Below, one piece after another: positions 49,132-58,722 of a stretch of DNA of 64,000 bases. The position numbers and the translations under genes were made by a program. Numbering within the stretch: the stretch's first letter is position 1; every line of letters starts with the position of its first letter. This stretch comes from Thalassotalea atypica (GTDB lineage: Bacteria; Pseudomonadota; Gammaproteobacteria; Enterobacterales; Alteromonadaceae), in assembly GCF_030295975.1 (NCBI RefSeq), contig NZ_AP027364.1, forward strand, positions 3,906,001 through 3,970,000, read 5' to 3'. The notes under the pieces were generated by a model. The model saw only the letters and a list, made by a program, of their open reading frames with translations, ran no database searches and was not told where the DNA came from.

Positions 49132-50331
49132 TTACTTTACCGTCACTTTAGCAAATTTACGTTTACCCACTTGATAAACAGCTGTAGTACCTGCAGCAAT
49201 AGCAAGCTTATTATCAGTAACTTTTTCGCCTTCAATTTTTGCAGCGCCTTGCTTGATCATTCGCATAGCTTCTGACGTGCTTGCAACAAGTCCTGCTTCT
49301 TTCAGCAAATTAGCAATGGCTATTTCATCACTTTCAATTACCACGTCTAATTCTTTGATATCGTCTGGAATGGCACCTTTTTGGAAGCGATTATTAAACT
49401 CTTGATGTGCAGCTTCTGCCGCTGCTTCGTCATGAAAACGCGCAATGAGCTCTTTTGCTAATTCAATTTTAATGTCACGCGGATTAGCGCCTTCATTTAC
49501 CTGTTTTTGATACTGCTCAATTTGCTCAAGCGGTTTGAAGCTTAACAATTGGTAGTAACGCCACATTAAGTCATCAGAAATTGACATTACTTTACCAAAC
49601 ATGTCATTCGGTGCGTCGGTAATACCGATATAGTTACCGAGTGATTTAGACATTTTTTGAATACCGTCTAACCCCTCAAGCAGTGGCATCATTAATACGG
49701 TTTGTGGACGTTGCCCTTCTGACTTTTGTAATTCGCGACCCATTAACAGATTAAACTTCTGATCAGTACCGCCTAATTCAACGTCAGATTCCAGTGCGAC
49801 TGAATCCCAACCTTGCACTAACGGATACATAAATTCATGAATAGCAATCGCTTGACCACCTGTATAACGTTTTTTAAAGTCGTCACGTTCCATCATCCGG
49901 GCTACCGTTTGACGCGAAGCTAGCTTTAACATACCCGCAGCACCTAATGCTTCCATCCACGTTGAGTTAAACTCAACACGAGTTTTTTTAGGGTCTAGAA
50001 TTTTAAATACTTGTTCTTTGTAAGTTTCAGCATTGGCAAGTACGTCTTCTTTAGTCAAAGGCTTACGCGTGACGTTCTTGCCCGTTGGGTCACCAATCAT
50101 GCCAGTGAAATCACCAATCAAAAATATGACTTCATGGCCCAATTGTTGAAATTGGCGTAACTTGTTGATCAGCACAGTATGACCAAGATGCAAATCAGGA
50201 GCCGTTGGATCAAAACCTGCTTTGATTTTTAGCGGTGTGCCTTGCTTCAGTTTTTCCAGTAACTCATCTTCAAGCAAGATCTCTTCTGCACCACGTTTAA
50301 TCTCAGCAAACGCTTGGCTAGCATCAGTCAT
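49132..50331 (-). CDS. tyrS: Tyrosyl-tRNA synthetase
   Basis: A 399-residue class-I synthetase. HIGH-type motif HLGH at 48-51 and KMSKS at about 227-231 put it in the TyrZ-like subgroup (E. coli TyrS is 424 residues with KFGKT). The C-terminal S4 RNA-binding domain starts near residue 335. ATG with GGAG upstream. It is divergent from the mepM-like gene. Confidence 0.94.
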   Translation of the reverse strand: MTDASQAFAEIKRGAEEILLEDELLEKLKQGTPLKIKAGFDPTAPDLHLGHTVLINKLRQFQQLGHEVIFLIGDFTGMIGDPTGKNVTRKPLTKEDVLANAETYKEQVFKILDPKKTRVEFNSTWMEALGAAGMLKLASRQTVARMMERDDFKKRYTGGQAIAIHEFMYPLVQGWDSVALESDVELGGTDQKFNLLMGRELQKSEGQRPQTVLMMPLLEGLDGIQKMSKSLGNYIGITDAPNDMFGKVMSISDDLMWRYYQLLSFKPLEQIEQYQKQVNEGANPRDIKIELAKELIARFHDEAAAEAAHQEFNNRFQKGAIPDDIKELDVVIESDEIAIANLLKEAGLVASTSEAMRMIKQGAAKIEGEKVTDNKLAIAAGTTAVYQVGKRKFAKVTVK

Positions 50332-50435
50332 TTATTCGGCTCCACATTATTCACAAAATACGTATAGGACGACGATTTTATGTAATTTCGACTTGGGTTG
50401 AAAGCCTGATTACTGTTTACTTTGTAATTTTTTGG

Positions 50436-50441
50436 TATAGT
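50436..50441 (+). promoter_or_regulatory. Candidate -10 of the mepM-anmK unit
   Basis: TATAGT preceded by TTGG, 47 bp before the mepM-like start; the -35 is not clear. Confidence 0.3.
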
Positions 50442-50487
50442 GACAGGAACTTTGTCGTAATTCATTCGTAGTAAAAGCGCTATTCTT

Positions 50488-51894
50488 TTGAAAAATATAA
50501 AGAAAATCTATTTAGATTTGCCAAAACAGCACAAGATGATCATCAGCACATTAACAGCGCTATTGTTGTTGATGCTGTTCATACCGTCCGAAAAAGCAAC
50601 CGCTAGTAAACAAAGCGACGAAATTAACTTGGAAGTTGGAAAGCGTTATAGTGTTGCTTTACCTGGCAATAATAGCGAACAAGGCAAAATCAAGTTAGTT
50701 GAGCAACCGCTATCAAAGCCTAAGGCATCTGACTCAACTTCTACCGCAAAAACAGAATCATTAGGCATCGCAACTCAGCCGATTGAAACGTTGCCTACAT
50801 TAAAATGGCAAACCGCTAAAATTAAACGCGGTGATTCCCTCGCAAAGATATTTAAACGCTTAGGCTTTAGTGCCAATACAACCTATAAAGTCAGTAAAGC
50901 AAAAGGTAAGGAAGCAAAGCAACTAACCAAGTTAAAACCGGGTGACAGTTTACGGATTGGCTCAGACGAACAAGGCAAGCTGGTTAAATTAGAGTACGCC
51001 CTATCAAAAGTCGAGACCCTACATGTCGACGCGACGGACAAGGGTTATGTCACCGAAATGGTGGTCAAAGACATCGAAATCCGTCAAGGCTTTGCCCATG
51101 GTGTGATCAAAAGCAACTTTTGGAACTCAGCCATTGAAGCTGGCATGGATGACAATCAGATCATTAATCTCGCAAATATCTTTGGTTGGGATATCGACTT
51201 TGCTTTAGATATTAGAAACGGCGATAGCTTCCATGTTGTCTATGAGAATCGTTATGTCGACGGTGAGTTTATCGGCACGGGCAATATTTTAGCAGCTGAA
51301 TTTGTTAATCAAGACGAAGAATTTAAGGCAATACGTTTTACCGACGGTGAATATTACACACCAAATGGTGATAGCATGCGCAAGGCTTTCTTAAGAGCGC
51401 CCGTTAACTTTCGGTATATTAGTTCAAACTTTAAACCTAAACGCTTCCACCCGATTCAAAAGCGCTGGAAAGCACATAACGGTACCGATTATCGCGCAAA
51501 CAAAGGCACACCAGTGGTTGCCGCCGGTAACGGTAAAGTGACCCATGCAACATATAACAAATACAACGGTAACTATGTGTTTATTCAACACGGTGATGGC
51601 ATCGTCACTAAGTACCTGCATTTTTCTAAGCGCGCAGTGAAAAAAGGTCAACGTGTTAAACAAGGGCAAGTCATTGGCTATGTTGGCTCAACTGGCATGT
51701 CACAGGCGCCTCACTTACATTATGAGTTTCTTGTTAATGGAACCCATCGCAACCCACGGACAGTGAAACTGCCTGACGCACAACCGATTGCGAAAAAATA
51801 CCGTAAAGCCTTTACTCAAATCGCTCAACAGCGCGTGAAAGAGCTTAGTGGCTCAAAACAAGCTCTATTAGCCATGCTAACGTCGGATGAATAG
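50488..51894 (+). CDS. M23 peptidoglycan endopeptidase, MepM-like
   Basis: A 468-residue murein hydrolase. An N-terminal anchor (MIISTLTALLLLMLFIPS) leads to an OapA/LysM-like region (WQTAKIKRGDSLAKIFKRLGF, about 109-129), a linker domain and the LytM/M23 domain. Zinc ligands are His330 and Asp334 (HNGTDYRA) and His411, with catalytic His409 (APHLHYEF). It cleaves D,D-cross-links to allow cell-wall growth. The TTG start at 50488 lacks a ribosome site; the ATG at 50536 is an alternative. It overlaps anmK by 8 nt. Confidence 0.9.
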   Translation: MKNIKKIYLDLPKQHKMIISTLTALLLLMLFIPSEKATASKQSDEINLEVGKRYSVALPGNNSEQGKIKLVEQPLSKPKASDSTSTAKTESLGIATQPIETLPTLKWQTAKIKRGDSLAKIFKRLGFSANTTYKVSKAKGKEAKQLTKLKPGDSLRIGSDEQGKLVKLEYALSKVETLHVDATDKGYVTEMVVKDIEIRQGFAHGVIKSNFWNSAIEAGMDDNQIINLANIFGWDIDFALDIRNGDSFHVVYENRYVDGEFIGTGNILAAEFVNQDEEFKAIRFTDGEYYTPNGDSMRKAFLRAPVNFRYISSNFKPKRFHPIQKRWKAHNGTDYRANKGTPVVAAGNGKVTHATYNKYNGNYVFIQHGDGIVTKYLHFSKRAVKKGQRVKQGQVIGYVGSTGMSQAPHLHYEFLVNGTHRNPRTVKLPDAQPIAKKYRKAFTQIAQQRVKELSGSKQALLAMLTSDE

Positions 51895-53008
51895 TCCCGC
51901 ATATTACATCGGCTTAATGTCAGGAACCAGTGCTGATGGTATAGACTTAGCGCTGGTCGACTTTTCAGGAGAACGAACTAAGTTAGCTGCGAGTTATTAT
52001 CAGGCTTATGATGACGCCACTCGAGCACATATCACTTCGCTCTATCTCCCTGGCAGCAATGAAATTGATCAGGCGTTTGCATTAGATAAATTTCTTGCAA
52101 CCTGCTTTGCTGATGCAATACATGCTTTCTTAAATGAACAAGCACTGACACCAAATGACATCATAGCGATAGGTAATCATGGCCAGACAATACGCCATAG
52201 ACCTAAAACCAAAGATAACACCAATCCTGCTTTTACCTTACAAATTGGCTGCAATCAAACCTTAGCCTGTTTAACGGGAATTGAGGTGATTGGCCAGTTT
52301 AGACAAAAAGATATTGCACTTGGCGGTCAAGGAGCGCCATTAGTTCCAGCGTTTCACCGTCATCTGATTAGCTGCCAAGAACAGGATACATTCATTGTTA
52401 ATATTGGAGGAATAGCAAACATCACTTACTTGCCGCGCGATGAATCGAAAGCCGTACTTGGCTTTGATACAGGACCAGGTAATGCCTTGATGGATGACTG
52501 GTTTCAACAACATCAGCGCGGACATTATGATGAAAATGGCAACTGGGCAGCATCAGGCAGTATCAACCAAGTCCTCATCGAACAATTATTGGCGGACGAA
52601 TATTTCTCCCAAACAATACCGAAAAGCACTGGTAGGGAGGTATTCAACTTGTCATGGCTTTCTCCTTTTTTAAGTAGTATGAATATTAGACCACAGGATG
52701 TACAAGCAACACTGACCGCCTTGACTGCAACCACGATTGCAGATGCGATAAATCCGTTAAGCTCGGACGGACAAATCTACCTTTGCGGTGGCGGTGTTCA
52801 CAATGTGTTCTTACATCAACTGCTGAAATCCAATCTGCCGACTTTTAGTGTTGCTTCAATAGAGCAGATAGGAATTAACAGTGACTCACTTGAAGCAATG
52901 GCCTTTGCATGGCTCGCTTTTGCCTACAAAAATAATATTCCTTCAAACATGCCAAGCGTGACGGGCGCTGCGGAAAGTACGACATTAGGTGTACTTTTTA
53001 CCCCGTAA
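51887..53008 (+). CDS. anmK: Anhydro-N-acetylmuramic acid kinase
   Basis: A 373-residue ASKHA-fold kinase that converts 1,6-anhydroMurNAc from murein turnover into MurNAc-6-phosphate. Diagnostic blocks are GLMSGTSADGIDLALVDF (about 8-25), the catalytic Asp in GFDTGPGNALMDDW, GNHGQTIRH and CGGGVHN. It overlaps the endopeptidase gene by 8 nt, joining wall cleavage with recycling. Confidence 0.95.
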   Translation: MNSPAYYIGLMSGTSADGIDLALVDFSGERTKLAASYYQAYDDATRAHITSLYLPGSNEIDQAFALDKFLATCFADAIHAFLNEQALTPNDIIAIGNHGQTIRHRPKTKDNTNPAFTLQIGCNQTLACLTGIEVIGQFRQKDIALGGQGAPLVPAFHRHLISCQEQDTFIVNIGGIANITYLPRDESKAVLGFDTGPGNALMDDWFQQHQRGHYDENGNWAASGSINQVLIEQLLADEYFSQTIPKSTGREVFNLSWLSPFLSSMNIRPQDVQATLTALTATTIADAINPLSSDGQIYLCGGGVHNVFLHQLLKSNLPTFSVASIEQIGINSDSLEAMAFAWLAFAYKNNIPSNMPSVTGAAESTTLGVLFTP

Positions 53009-53150
53009 AATAAAGTTCGCTTTCACAAATTTTGACTCTATACTGGAAGTTCGTGCGTTTGATTTTTGCGCATAAAGAGGTTTTTTTGAACTAAAACGAG
53101 TAAAAGCAATCTAAGCCTTTGAGCTTAGAGCTGATAAATCAGGAGGAGCA

Positions 53151-53342
53151 ATGGAGTTTAAAGATATTCATATTGGTATGAAGTGCGGTAGTAAAAAAGG
53201 AAGTGGCACAATCACATGGATAGACGGCTCTACACGTACGGTGTATATGGCTAACACTGAGAATAACAGCAATTTCGAAGTGAACATCGAAGAGCTAATA
53301 GAAGACCCACAAGCTCATAACCGTCAAGACACTTACTATTAG
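53151..53342 (+). CDS. 63-residue protein of unknown function
   Basis: A short ORF with a very strong ribosome site (AGGAGGAGC before the ATG), a typical codon pattern and a terminator, so it is probably real. The sequence (IHIGMKCGSKKGSGTITWID ... VNIEELIED) looks like a small beta-barrel of SH3 or Tudor type, with one cysteine. No family recognised. It could bind nucleic acid; that is only a shape-based guess. Monocistronic. Confidence 0.6.
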   Translation: MEFKDIHIGMKCGSKKGSGTITWIDGSTRTVYMANTENNSNFEVNIEELIEDPQAHNRQDTYY

Positions 53343-53390
53343 TTACTCGATAATTACATAACTACATTAAATTGCTCAGTTGCGTTAGAT

Positions 53391-53421
53391 AAAAAAGCCT
53401 AATCATTGATTAGGCTTTTTT
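53391..53421. terminator. Bidirectional terminator
   Basis: AAAAAAGCCTAAT ... ATTAGGCTTTTTT between the 63-aa gene and the convergent mscS gene. Confidence 0.92.
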
Positions 53422-53437
53422 AATGCTGAATCCACAA

Positions 53438-54268
53438 TTATTGAGCTTGAATTAAATGTACATCTCTTTGTGGGTAAGGAATGGTAATACCTTCTTTGTC
53501 GAATGCTAATTTAACAGCTTCCATTGTACCAAAATACACTGGCCAGTAGTTCTCCGAGTCAACCCAAGGGCGCACGAAAAAGTTAATTGAACTATCAGCA
53601 TGTGCTGACACAAAAATATCAACAACCGGGTCTTTCAATACGCGATCATCTGCGTCCATTACTTGTTGTAATATTGCTTTCGCTTTTAATATGTCATCGT
53701 CGTAACTAATGCCAAAAGTCATATCTACACGGCGAGTTTTCTCAATAAACAAATTTTTCACACAGCCATTTGACAATAAGCCGTTCGGAATTATGACACG
53801 CTGGTTATCTAGTGTGAGCATGATAGTATTAAAGATCTGTATTTCTTGTACTTTACCGACATATCCTTGTGCTTCAATGACGTCACCTGCTTTAAATGGT
53901 TTAAAGAATAAGATTAATATACCGCCAGCAAAATTAGCTAGAGAACCTTGAAGCGCCAAACCTACCGCTAAACCTGCAGCACCCAGCACAGCGATCAACG
54001 ACGCTGTTTCAACACCGATCATCGAGGCGACGATAATGATCAAAACAGCTTTGAACATTATCCCTACTATGCTTATCAAGAATTGATGCAAAGTAATTTC
54101 TACTTTCTTCTTGGTCATGGCCAATTCAAAAAGCTTCATAATGCGCTTAATGATCCAGCTACCAATGATGAAGACTAATAGAGCAACAACAATTTTGCTG
54201 CCGAAGGTTAAGCCCATTTCTCCGAGCAAATTCATGTAATGCTCTAAATTTTCTACGCTTATATCCAT
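53438..54268 (-). CDS. mscS: Small-conductance mechanosensitive channel MscS
   Basis: A 276-residue channel with three membrane helices; the pore helix TM3 has AAGLAVGLALQGSLANFAGGILILFF (about 95-120), the MscS signature. The beta domain (GDVIEAQGYVGKVQEIQIFNTIM, IPNGLL) and the C-terminal vestibule follow. It opens under hypo-osmotic shock to release solutes. Length is close to E. coli MscS (286). CAAGGGAA precedes the ATG. Confidence 0.93.
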   Translation of the reverse strand: MDISVENLEHYMNLLGEMGLTFGSKIVVALLVFIIGSWIIKRIMKLFELAMTKKKVEITLHQFLISIVGIMFKAVLIIIVASMIGVETASLIAVLGAAGLAVGLALQGSLANFAGGILILFFKPFKAGDVIEAQGYVGKVQEIQIFNTIMLTLDNQRVIIPNGLLSNGCVKNLFIEKTRRVDMTFGISYDDDILKAKAILQQVMDADDRVLKDPVVDIFVSAHADSSINFFVRPWVDSENYWPVYFGTMEAVKLAFDKEGITIPYPQRDVHLIQAQ

Positions 54269-54334
54269 AATTATTCCCTTGGGATGATGATTGTTAATAA
54301 TTATGCATAGTGTAGCTTGGTTTTCTTTAAGATG

Positions 54335-54365
54335 AAAAAAAAGGCGAACATAACGTTCGCCTTTT
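54335..54365. terminator. Terminator after the Fur-regulated receptor
   Basis: AAAAGGCGAAC-ATAAC-GTTCGCCTTTT with long A-run, 22 bp after the receptor stop on the minus strand. Confidence 0.9.
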
Positions 54366-54387
54366 CAGATATTTAACATATATTCTA

Positions 54388-56565
54388 TTAGAAACTGTAG
54401 CTGTAACCTACAACAACACTTCTTGGCTTACCTATCATAATTGAGCCATGTGTGCGTGTCGCCATGTACTCTTCATCAAGCAAGTTATCAACACCGAAAG
54501 TTACTTCTTGGTGCTTATCAATATTGTAGTGTGCAGCTAAATCTACCACGGTACGACTATCGATCACTTCATCAGAAGCAATGTCACCAGTTCCAGCAGT
54601 AGTTCTCATTTCATCCATGTAACGAACTATCATGTCACCACGCCAGTCATCAGCCACAACACCAATTGAAAACTGTAATTGATTTTCGGGCACGTATGGT
54701 AGCTCATCGCCTTTAGTCACATCGCCCCAAGTATCCAAACCTGAAGAGAAATCATTTAAAAATTCGGTATCAGTAAATGTATACGTTAGGTCGATTGGCA
54801 TCGATAGCTTACCCATATCAAGCGTATAACCTGCTTTTAGCTCGAGACCTTTAACTTCAACTTCACCAGCATTGTATTGATTGCCAATGTTATCATCATC
54901 ACACCCTTGGCTCGCCGTACAGTTGCCGTGCATGTTGTCGTAGTCTGAGAAGAAGAAAATCGCTTCAGCATTTATTGCGTTATGATTGTATCGTGCACCT
55001 AATTCATAGTTGATACTTTCTTCGTTATCCGCATCCTCATTACCTGGTGCTGGTGGCGCGAAACCTTTTTGGATACCACCCAAGATAACGAGTTCATTGT
55101 TCACTTTGTACGTCATCGCAAGAGATGGAAGTACAACATCTACATCGTTTTTCTTTTGGCTCGGTGTAGCAGTTCTACCTGGATCTGTTTTACCCCAATC
55201 ATGACGCTCAATTGTCATGTCTTCGTAACGTAATCCTGCATTGATGATAAAGTCACCTACGGTATACTCATCGTGAACAAATAACGCTATAGCTTCAGCA
55301 CTGTCGATTCGATTTGAATCGGTACCAGGCGCACCAGCGCTTGTTTGAGACACATTGTAGTTGCTATCAAGCTCATACTTATCTACCCACTGGTAGCGAT
55401 CCATTTCATCTTCATGAATACGTACACCAAACTTAACTTGGTGTTCATTGAAATCAGCGTCTAAAACCGTTTGAATTCCTTTAGATAGATAATCGCGGTT
55501 ATTAGCTTTTACATCGAATGATAAAGACTCGCCATTCGTATTTTCATCAAACGCAGCCGCTAACTCAATGCCACCACTACCTAAACTTTTACCACCCACT
55601 TTGCTGGTTTTGTACCAGTTACGGCTAAAGTCGTTGTAGTAAGCAGAAGTCCCTAACGAGAAACGATCTGATAATTTGATGTAATGGTTGATTTGCAGCT
55701 GCTTGTGCTCTGTATCCATGTTATCTAACTGTGAAGTTGAGTAACGTGTGTACGGGTTACTTTTATAGTCTGCTTCCGTCAACCCCATATAAGTTTCGTC
55801 AGAGTCTTCGTCTGAATACTTTAATTTAAACTCAAGCTCTTGATAGTACTTTGCACTTTGATCGCTGTTAATCATCACTTTAGCTAAAATGTCGTTTTTG
55901 ACAAAGCCGGTCTCTTTATCACTGTGATTAATATCTTTAAAGCCATCTGCTTGATAGCGAAAGACTTCTAGTACACTACCAACATTATCGCCTTTACCGC
56001 CAACATAACCGTGTACCTTAGCAAAGCCATCTTCGCCAGCATTTAGTTTTACTTTACCTGCTAAATCTTGATCTGGAATTTGACGAGATAATAAGTTAAC
56101 CACACCACCTGTTGTGCGTGGACCATACATGGCACTAGAAGTACCTTTAAGCACTTCAATTTGTTCCATGCGACCAGACGTTGGGAAGTAATAAGCTGAT
56201 GGCGCCGCATATGGTGCAGGAGCAGCTAATACATTGTCTTCCATGATAGTGACTTTTTCACTACGGTTCTGACCCGTACCACGCATTCCAATGTTAGGGC
56301 GTAATCCGTAACCATCTTCTTCCAATACATAAACACCAGGAACAGATGTCAGAGTGCGCATAATGTCGGTGTAATCAAACTTTTCTAATTCATCTTTGCT
56401 AATCATGTGGGCGCTGCCCGGCACGTCGTTGAGCGACTGAGCACTGCCAAAAATAGTTAAATGCTCCATATCATCTTCAACTTTAGTTGCTGATGCTGAT
56501 TGAGAGACAGTAGCCAGTAACGCTGCCGTAATTAGAGATGTTTTAAAACGCATTGTGCTTCGCAT
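54388..56565 (-). CDS. TonB-dependent siderophore-type receptor
   Basis: A 725-residue outer-membrane receptor. Signal peptide 1-26; plug (about 40-165) with RGTGQNRSEKVTIMEDNVLAAPAPYAAPSAYYFP and LKGTSSAMYGPRTTGGVVNLLS; then a 22-strand barrel ending in SYSF. The plug pattern fits the FecA-like receptors for Fe(III)-dicitrate or related iron chelates. A Fur box overlaps the promoter -35, supporting an iron role. It stands alone, with no siderophore genes nearby; the ligand is unknown. Confidence 0.88.
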   Translation of the reverse strand: MRSTMRFKTSLITAALLATVSQSASATKVEDDMEHLTIFGSAQSLNDVPGSAHMISKDELEKFDYTDIMRTLTSVPGVYVLEEDGYGLRPNIGMRGTGQNRSEKVTIMEDNVLAAPAPYAAPSAYYFPTSGRMEQIEVLKGTSSAMYGPRTTGGVVNLLSRQIPDQDLAGKVKLNAGEDGFAKVHGYVGGKGDNVGSVLEVFRYQADGFKDINHSDKETGFVKNDILAKVMINSDQSAKYYQELEFKLKYSDEDSDETYMGLTEADYKSNPYTRYSTSQLDNMDTEHKQLQINHYIKLSDRFSLGTSAYYNDFSRNWYKTSKVGGKSLGSGGIELAAAFDENTNGESLSFDVKANNRDYLSKGIQTVLDADFNEHQVKFGVRIHEDEMDRYQWVDKYELDSNYNVSQTSAGAPGTDSNRIDSAEAIALFVHDEYTVGDFIINAGLRYEDMTIERHDWGKTDPGRTATPSQKKNDVDVVLPSLAMTYKVNNELVILGGIQKGFAPPAPGNEDADNEESINYELGARYNHNAINAEAIFFFSDYDNMHGNCTASQGCDDDNIGNQYNAGEVEVKGLELKAGYTLDMGKLSMPIDLTYTFTDTEFLNDFSSGLDTWGDVTKGDELPYVPENQLQFSIGVVADDWRGDMIVRYMDEMRTTAGTGDIASDEVIDSRTVVDLAAHYNIDKHQEVTFGVDNLLDEEYMATRTHGSIMIGKPRSVVVGYSYSF

Positions 56566-56604
56566 TTGAAGGCCTTTAAATTCAAGGTTTCGGAAATTGC
56601 GCGT

Positions 56605-56640
56605 ATTAAAACATAATCACTAATGCGAATCAATATCATT
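56605..56640 (-). promoter_or_regulatory. Fur box over the receptor promoter
   Basis: Minus strand: AATGATATTGATTCGCATT (56640-56622) matches the 19-bp Fur palindrome AATGATAATNATTATCATT at all but three positions. The -35 TTGATT (56633-56628) lies inside it; -10 TTTAAT (56610-56605), spacer 17 bp. Iron-loaded Fur would block the promoter. Confidence 0.8.
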
Positions 56641-56679
56641 TAGGTTGAGTTTTATGATTTGGATCAATATTAAGCAATG

Positions 56680-58722
56680 TTATTTCGAATCACGTAGCTC
56701 ATTGTAAAACTGCAGATATTCATTAATGCTTGATAAATTGGGCTTTTTGACAATCTTCTCACAAGTAAGTGCTTGTTCAATCGCATCTAGAAAACTATCC
56801 ATATTAAGGTAATCATACTCATGCACGCCTATGGGTCGGCTAACAACATTAGATGCAACAACTGGGGTTCCTTGAATTAAAGATTCATGTATCGCAATTG
56901 CATCCCCGTCCTTCGATGTTGGCCGTAAATACACATCAACTTCATTCAATAACTGAATAAAATCAACTGGCTTGTTAAATCGAATAACATCTTCCGTACA
57001 AAAACTTGAAAACTCAGTATAACAATCACTTAAATCAACTATAACTAAAGTATAATGCTGAATTAAGGTGTCGATATTCTCTAGAATGAAAGGCACGCCG
57101 TAAATTGGTTGTCCATCATAACTCTCCCCATGCTGCGCATATACCAGTACTCGCGGTTTGCTCTTCACCCGAGGCAGTATTAGTTTTCTGTCTTTTTCCT
57201 GTTCAATACCTTCAGCAACTAACGACGTGGACTTTAAAAATGGCTTTTTTTTGAGAATAGGCGCTGTTTCTAAAACATCTTCATTCAATACAACTACGCC
57301 ATCGACTAGAGCAACACAAAGACGACCGAAAATGCTTTTTTCATCAAAGTGCATCCCATGAATAGTGAAAACGTTGATCTTAGCTCGTAATTTTCCCAAC
57401 ATTAACAGCAAAAGTCGCTTCCACGGTTGATAACTGTGTACATGAGCGACATCATGAAAACGTATTATTTTGCTAGGAAAAACATTAACTTCTATATCCT
57501 TGCTTTGTAACGCAATCATTTGATTTTTAACACTAATGGTTACTCCACCCACCGGCGGAGGTAACGTGCCAAGCATGAGAAAAGAATTAATATGAGTGCT
57601 TTTCTCGACAAGCAACAGTTCTAAGTACTGCTGGCTAGCTTGAGTAATTTGAAAAAGATCTTTGCTTGCTTGATAGGATGCTTGTTGCCATTGTACAAGT
57701 TCTTGTTCAGGCGCAAGTGTAAACTCCCGAATACTTTGGGCGATGCTTGTAGGATTGTTAACATCAAAAATTAGGCCAGCAGGGTATTTTTCTAGTAGCC
57801 ACCGATGATCACCGATGTTACCAAGTAACAATGGCAAACCATAACGACTAGCCTCCATAACAACATTTGAAAAACCTTCAATAAAAGAAGGATGAATCAA
57901 AGCAGCAGCTTGCTGATAATAGTGAGAAACATCACTACTCTCCCCAATAAACTCTAGTTGTTCAGCCAACCCTTCAGCGGTTAGTAATGCATTAACTTTT
58001 TTAAGTGTTTGTAGATTTTCTTTATCTTGAAAAATTTTGCCCAGCCACTTTATTTTTGGCGGCCTTCCCCACTTTTTATTATATTCAATGAGTGCCAGGA
58101 CAAGATTATAATAATTCTTATATTGAACAACACGTGAGACGCACAACAGATAATTTTCTTTGCCGTCTATAGGATTAACTTCAGCAAATTGTGTGTCATC
58201 TAATCCATTGTAAATAGTTAAGAGCTTCTTTTTCATCCAAGGAAAGGTTTCAGCCATTTTTTGCTTCTGATGATGACTGTTAGCAACAATATTATGTGCG
58301 ATTCGGTGGACTTGCTGACTTAATCTAAACGCCCATGATAAAGGCTTATCATGCGGATAAGTTGTCCGCTCAGAAAATACGATTTTGCAGTATTTACCAC
58401 CGATGGTGCGATGAAATAAATAAGCAATTTGCAGATAAATAGCTGGAGATTGCATAAATGACAAGGCACCGTCATATTCTTTTTCTTTTAATAACCTAGC
58501 TATGGCCAAAACCGGCTTGATTGAAAAACGAGAACGTTTTTCAACGGAGTGAATTGTAATATTGAATTCTTCAAGTTCCTTTTTAAAGTGTAAAAATTGT
58601 GGAAAATAGACAAACAATTCAACTTGGTGACCTTGCAAACAAAATTGCCTTGCTAACGATACTAACTGCCTTTGCGCCCCGCCTGAGCCTAGGCAGTCGA
58701 TAACTAATAATAATTTTGCCAT
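56680..58722 (-). CDS. Fused double glycosyltransferase (GT4-like pair)
   Basis: A 680-residue protein with two GT-B units. The first (about 1-375) opens IDCLGSGGAQRQLVSLARQF and has the donor-site E-x7-E motif (HPSFIEGFSNVVMEAS). The second starts near residue 387 with LGTLPPPVGGVTISVKN, the usual beginning of an independent GT4 enzyme, and ends with DAIAIHESLIQGTPVVASN. The halves are dissimilar, so this is a fusion of two different transferases rather than a tandem duplication. The start overlaps the asnB stop by one base. Probably builds the repeat unit of a surface polysaccharide. Confidence 0.85.
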   Translation of the reverse strand: MAKLLLVIDCLGSGGAQRQLVSLARQFCLQGHQVELFVYFPQFLHFKKELEEFNITIHSVEKRSRFSIKPVLAIARLLKEKEYDGALSFMQSPAIYLQIAYLFHRTIGGKYCKIVFSERTTYPHDKPLSWAFRLSQQVHRIAHNIVANSHHQKQKMAETFPWMKKKLLTIYNGLDDTQFAEVNPIDGKENYLLCVSRVVQYKNYYNLVLALIEYNKKWGRPPKIKWLGKIFQDKENLQTLKKVNALLTAEGLAEQLEFIGESSDVSHYYQQAAALIHPSFIEGFSNVVMEASRYGLPLLLGNIGDHRWLLEKYPAGLIFDVNNPTSIAQSIREFTLAPEQELVQWQQASYQASKDLFQITQASQQYLELLLVEKSTHINSFLMLGTLPPPVGGVTISVKNQMIALQSKDIEVNVFPSKIIRFHDVAHVHSYQPWKRLLLLMLGKLRAKINVFTIHGMHFDEKSIFGRLCVALVDGVVVLNEDVLETAPILKKKPFLKSTSLVAEGIEQEKDRKLILPRVKSKPRVLVYAQHGESYDGQPIYGVPFILENIDTLIQHYTLVIVDLSDCYTEFSSFCTEDVIRFNKPVDFIQLLNEVDVYLRPTSKDGDAIAIHESLIQGTPVVASNVVSRPIGVHEYDYLNMDSFLDAIEQALTCEKIVKKPNLSSINEYLQFYNELRDSK

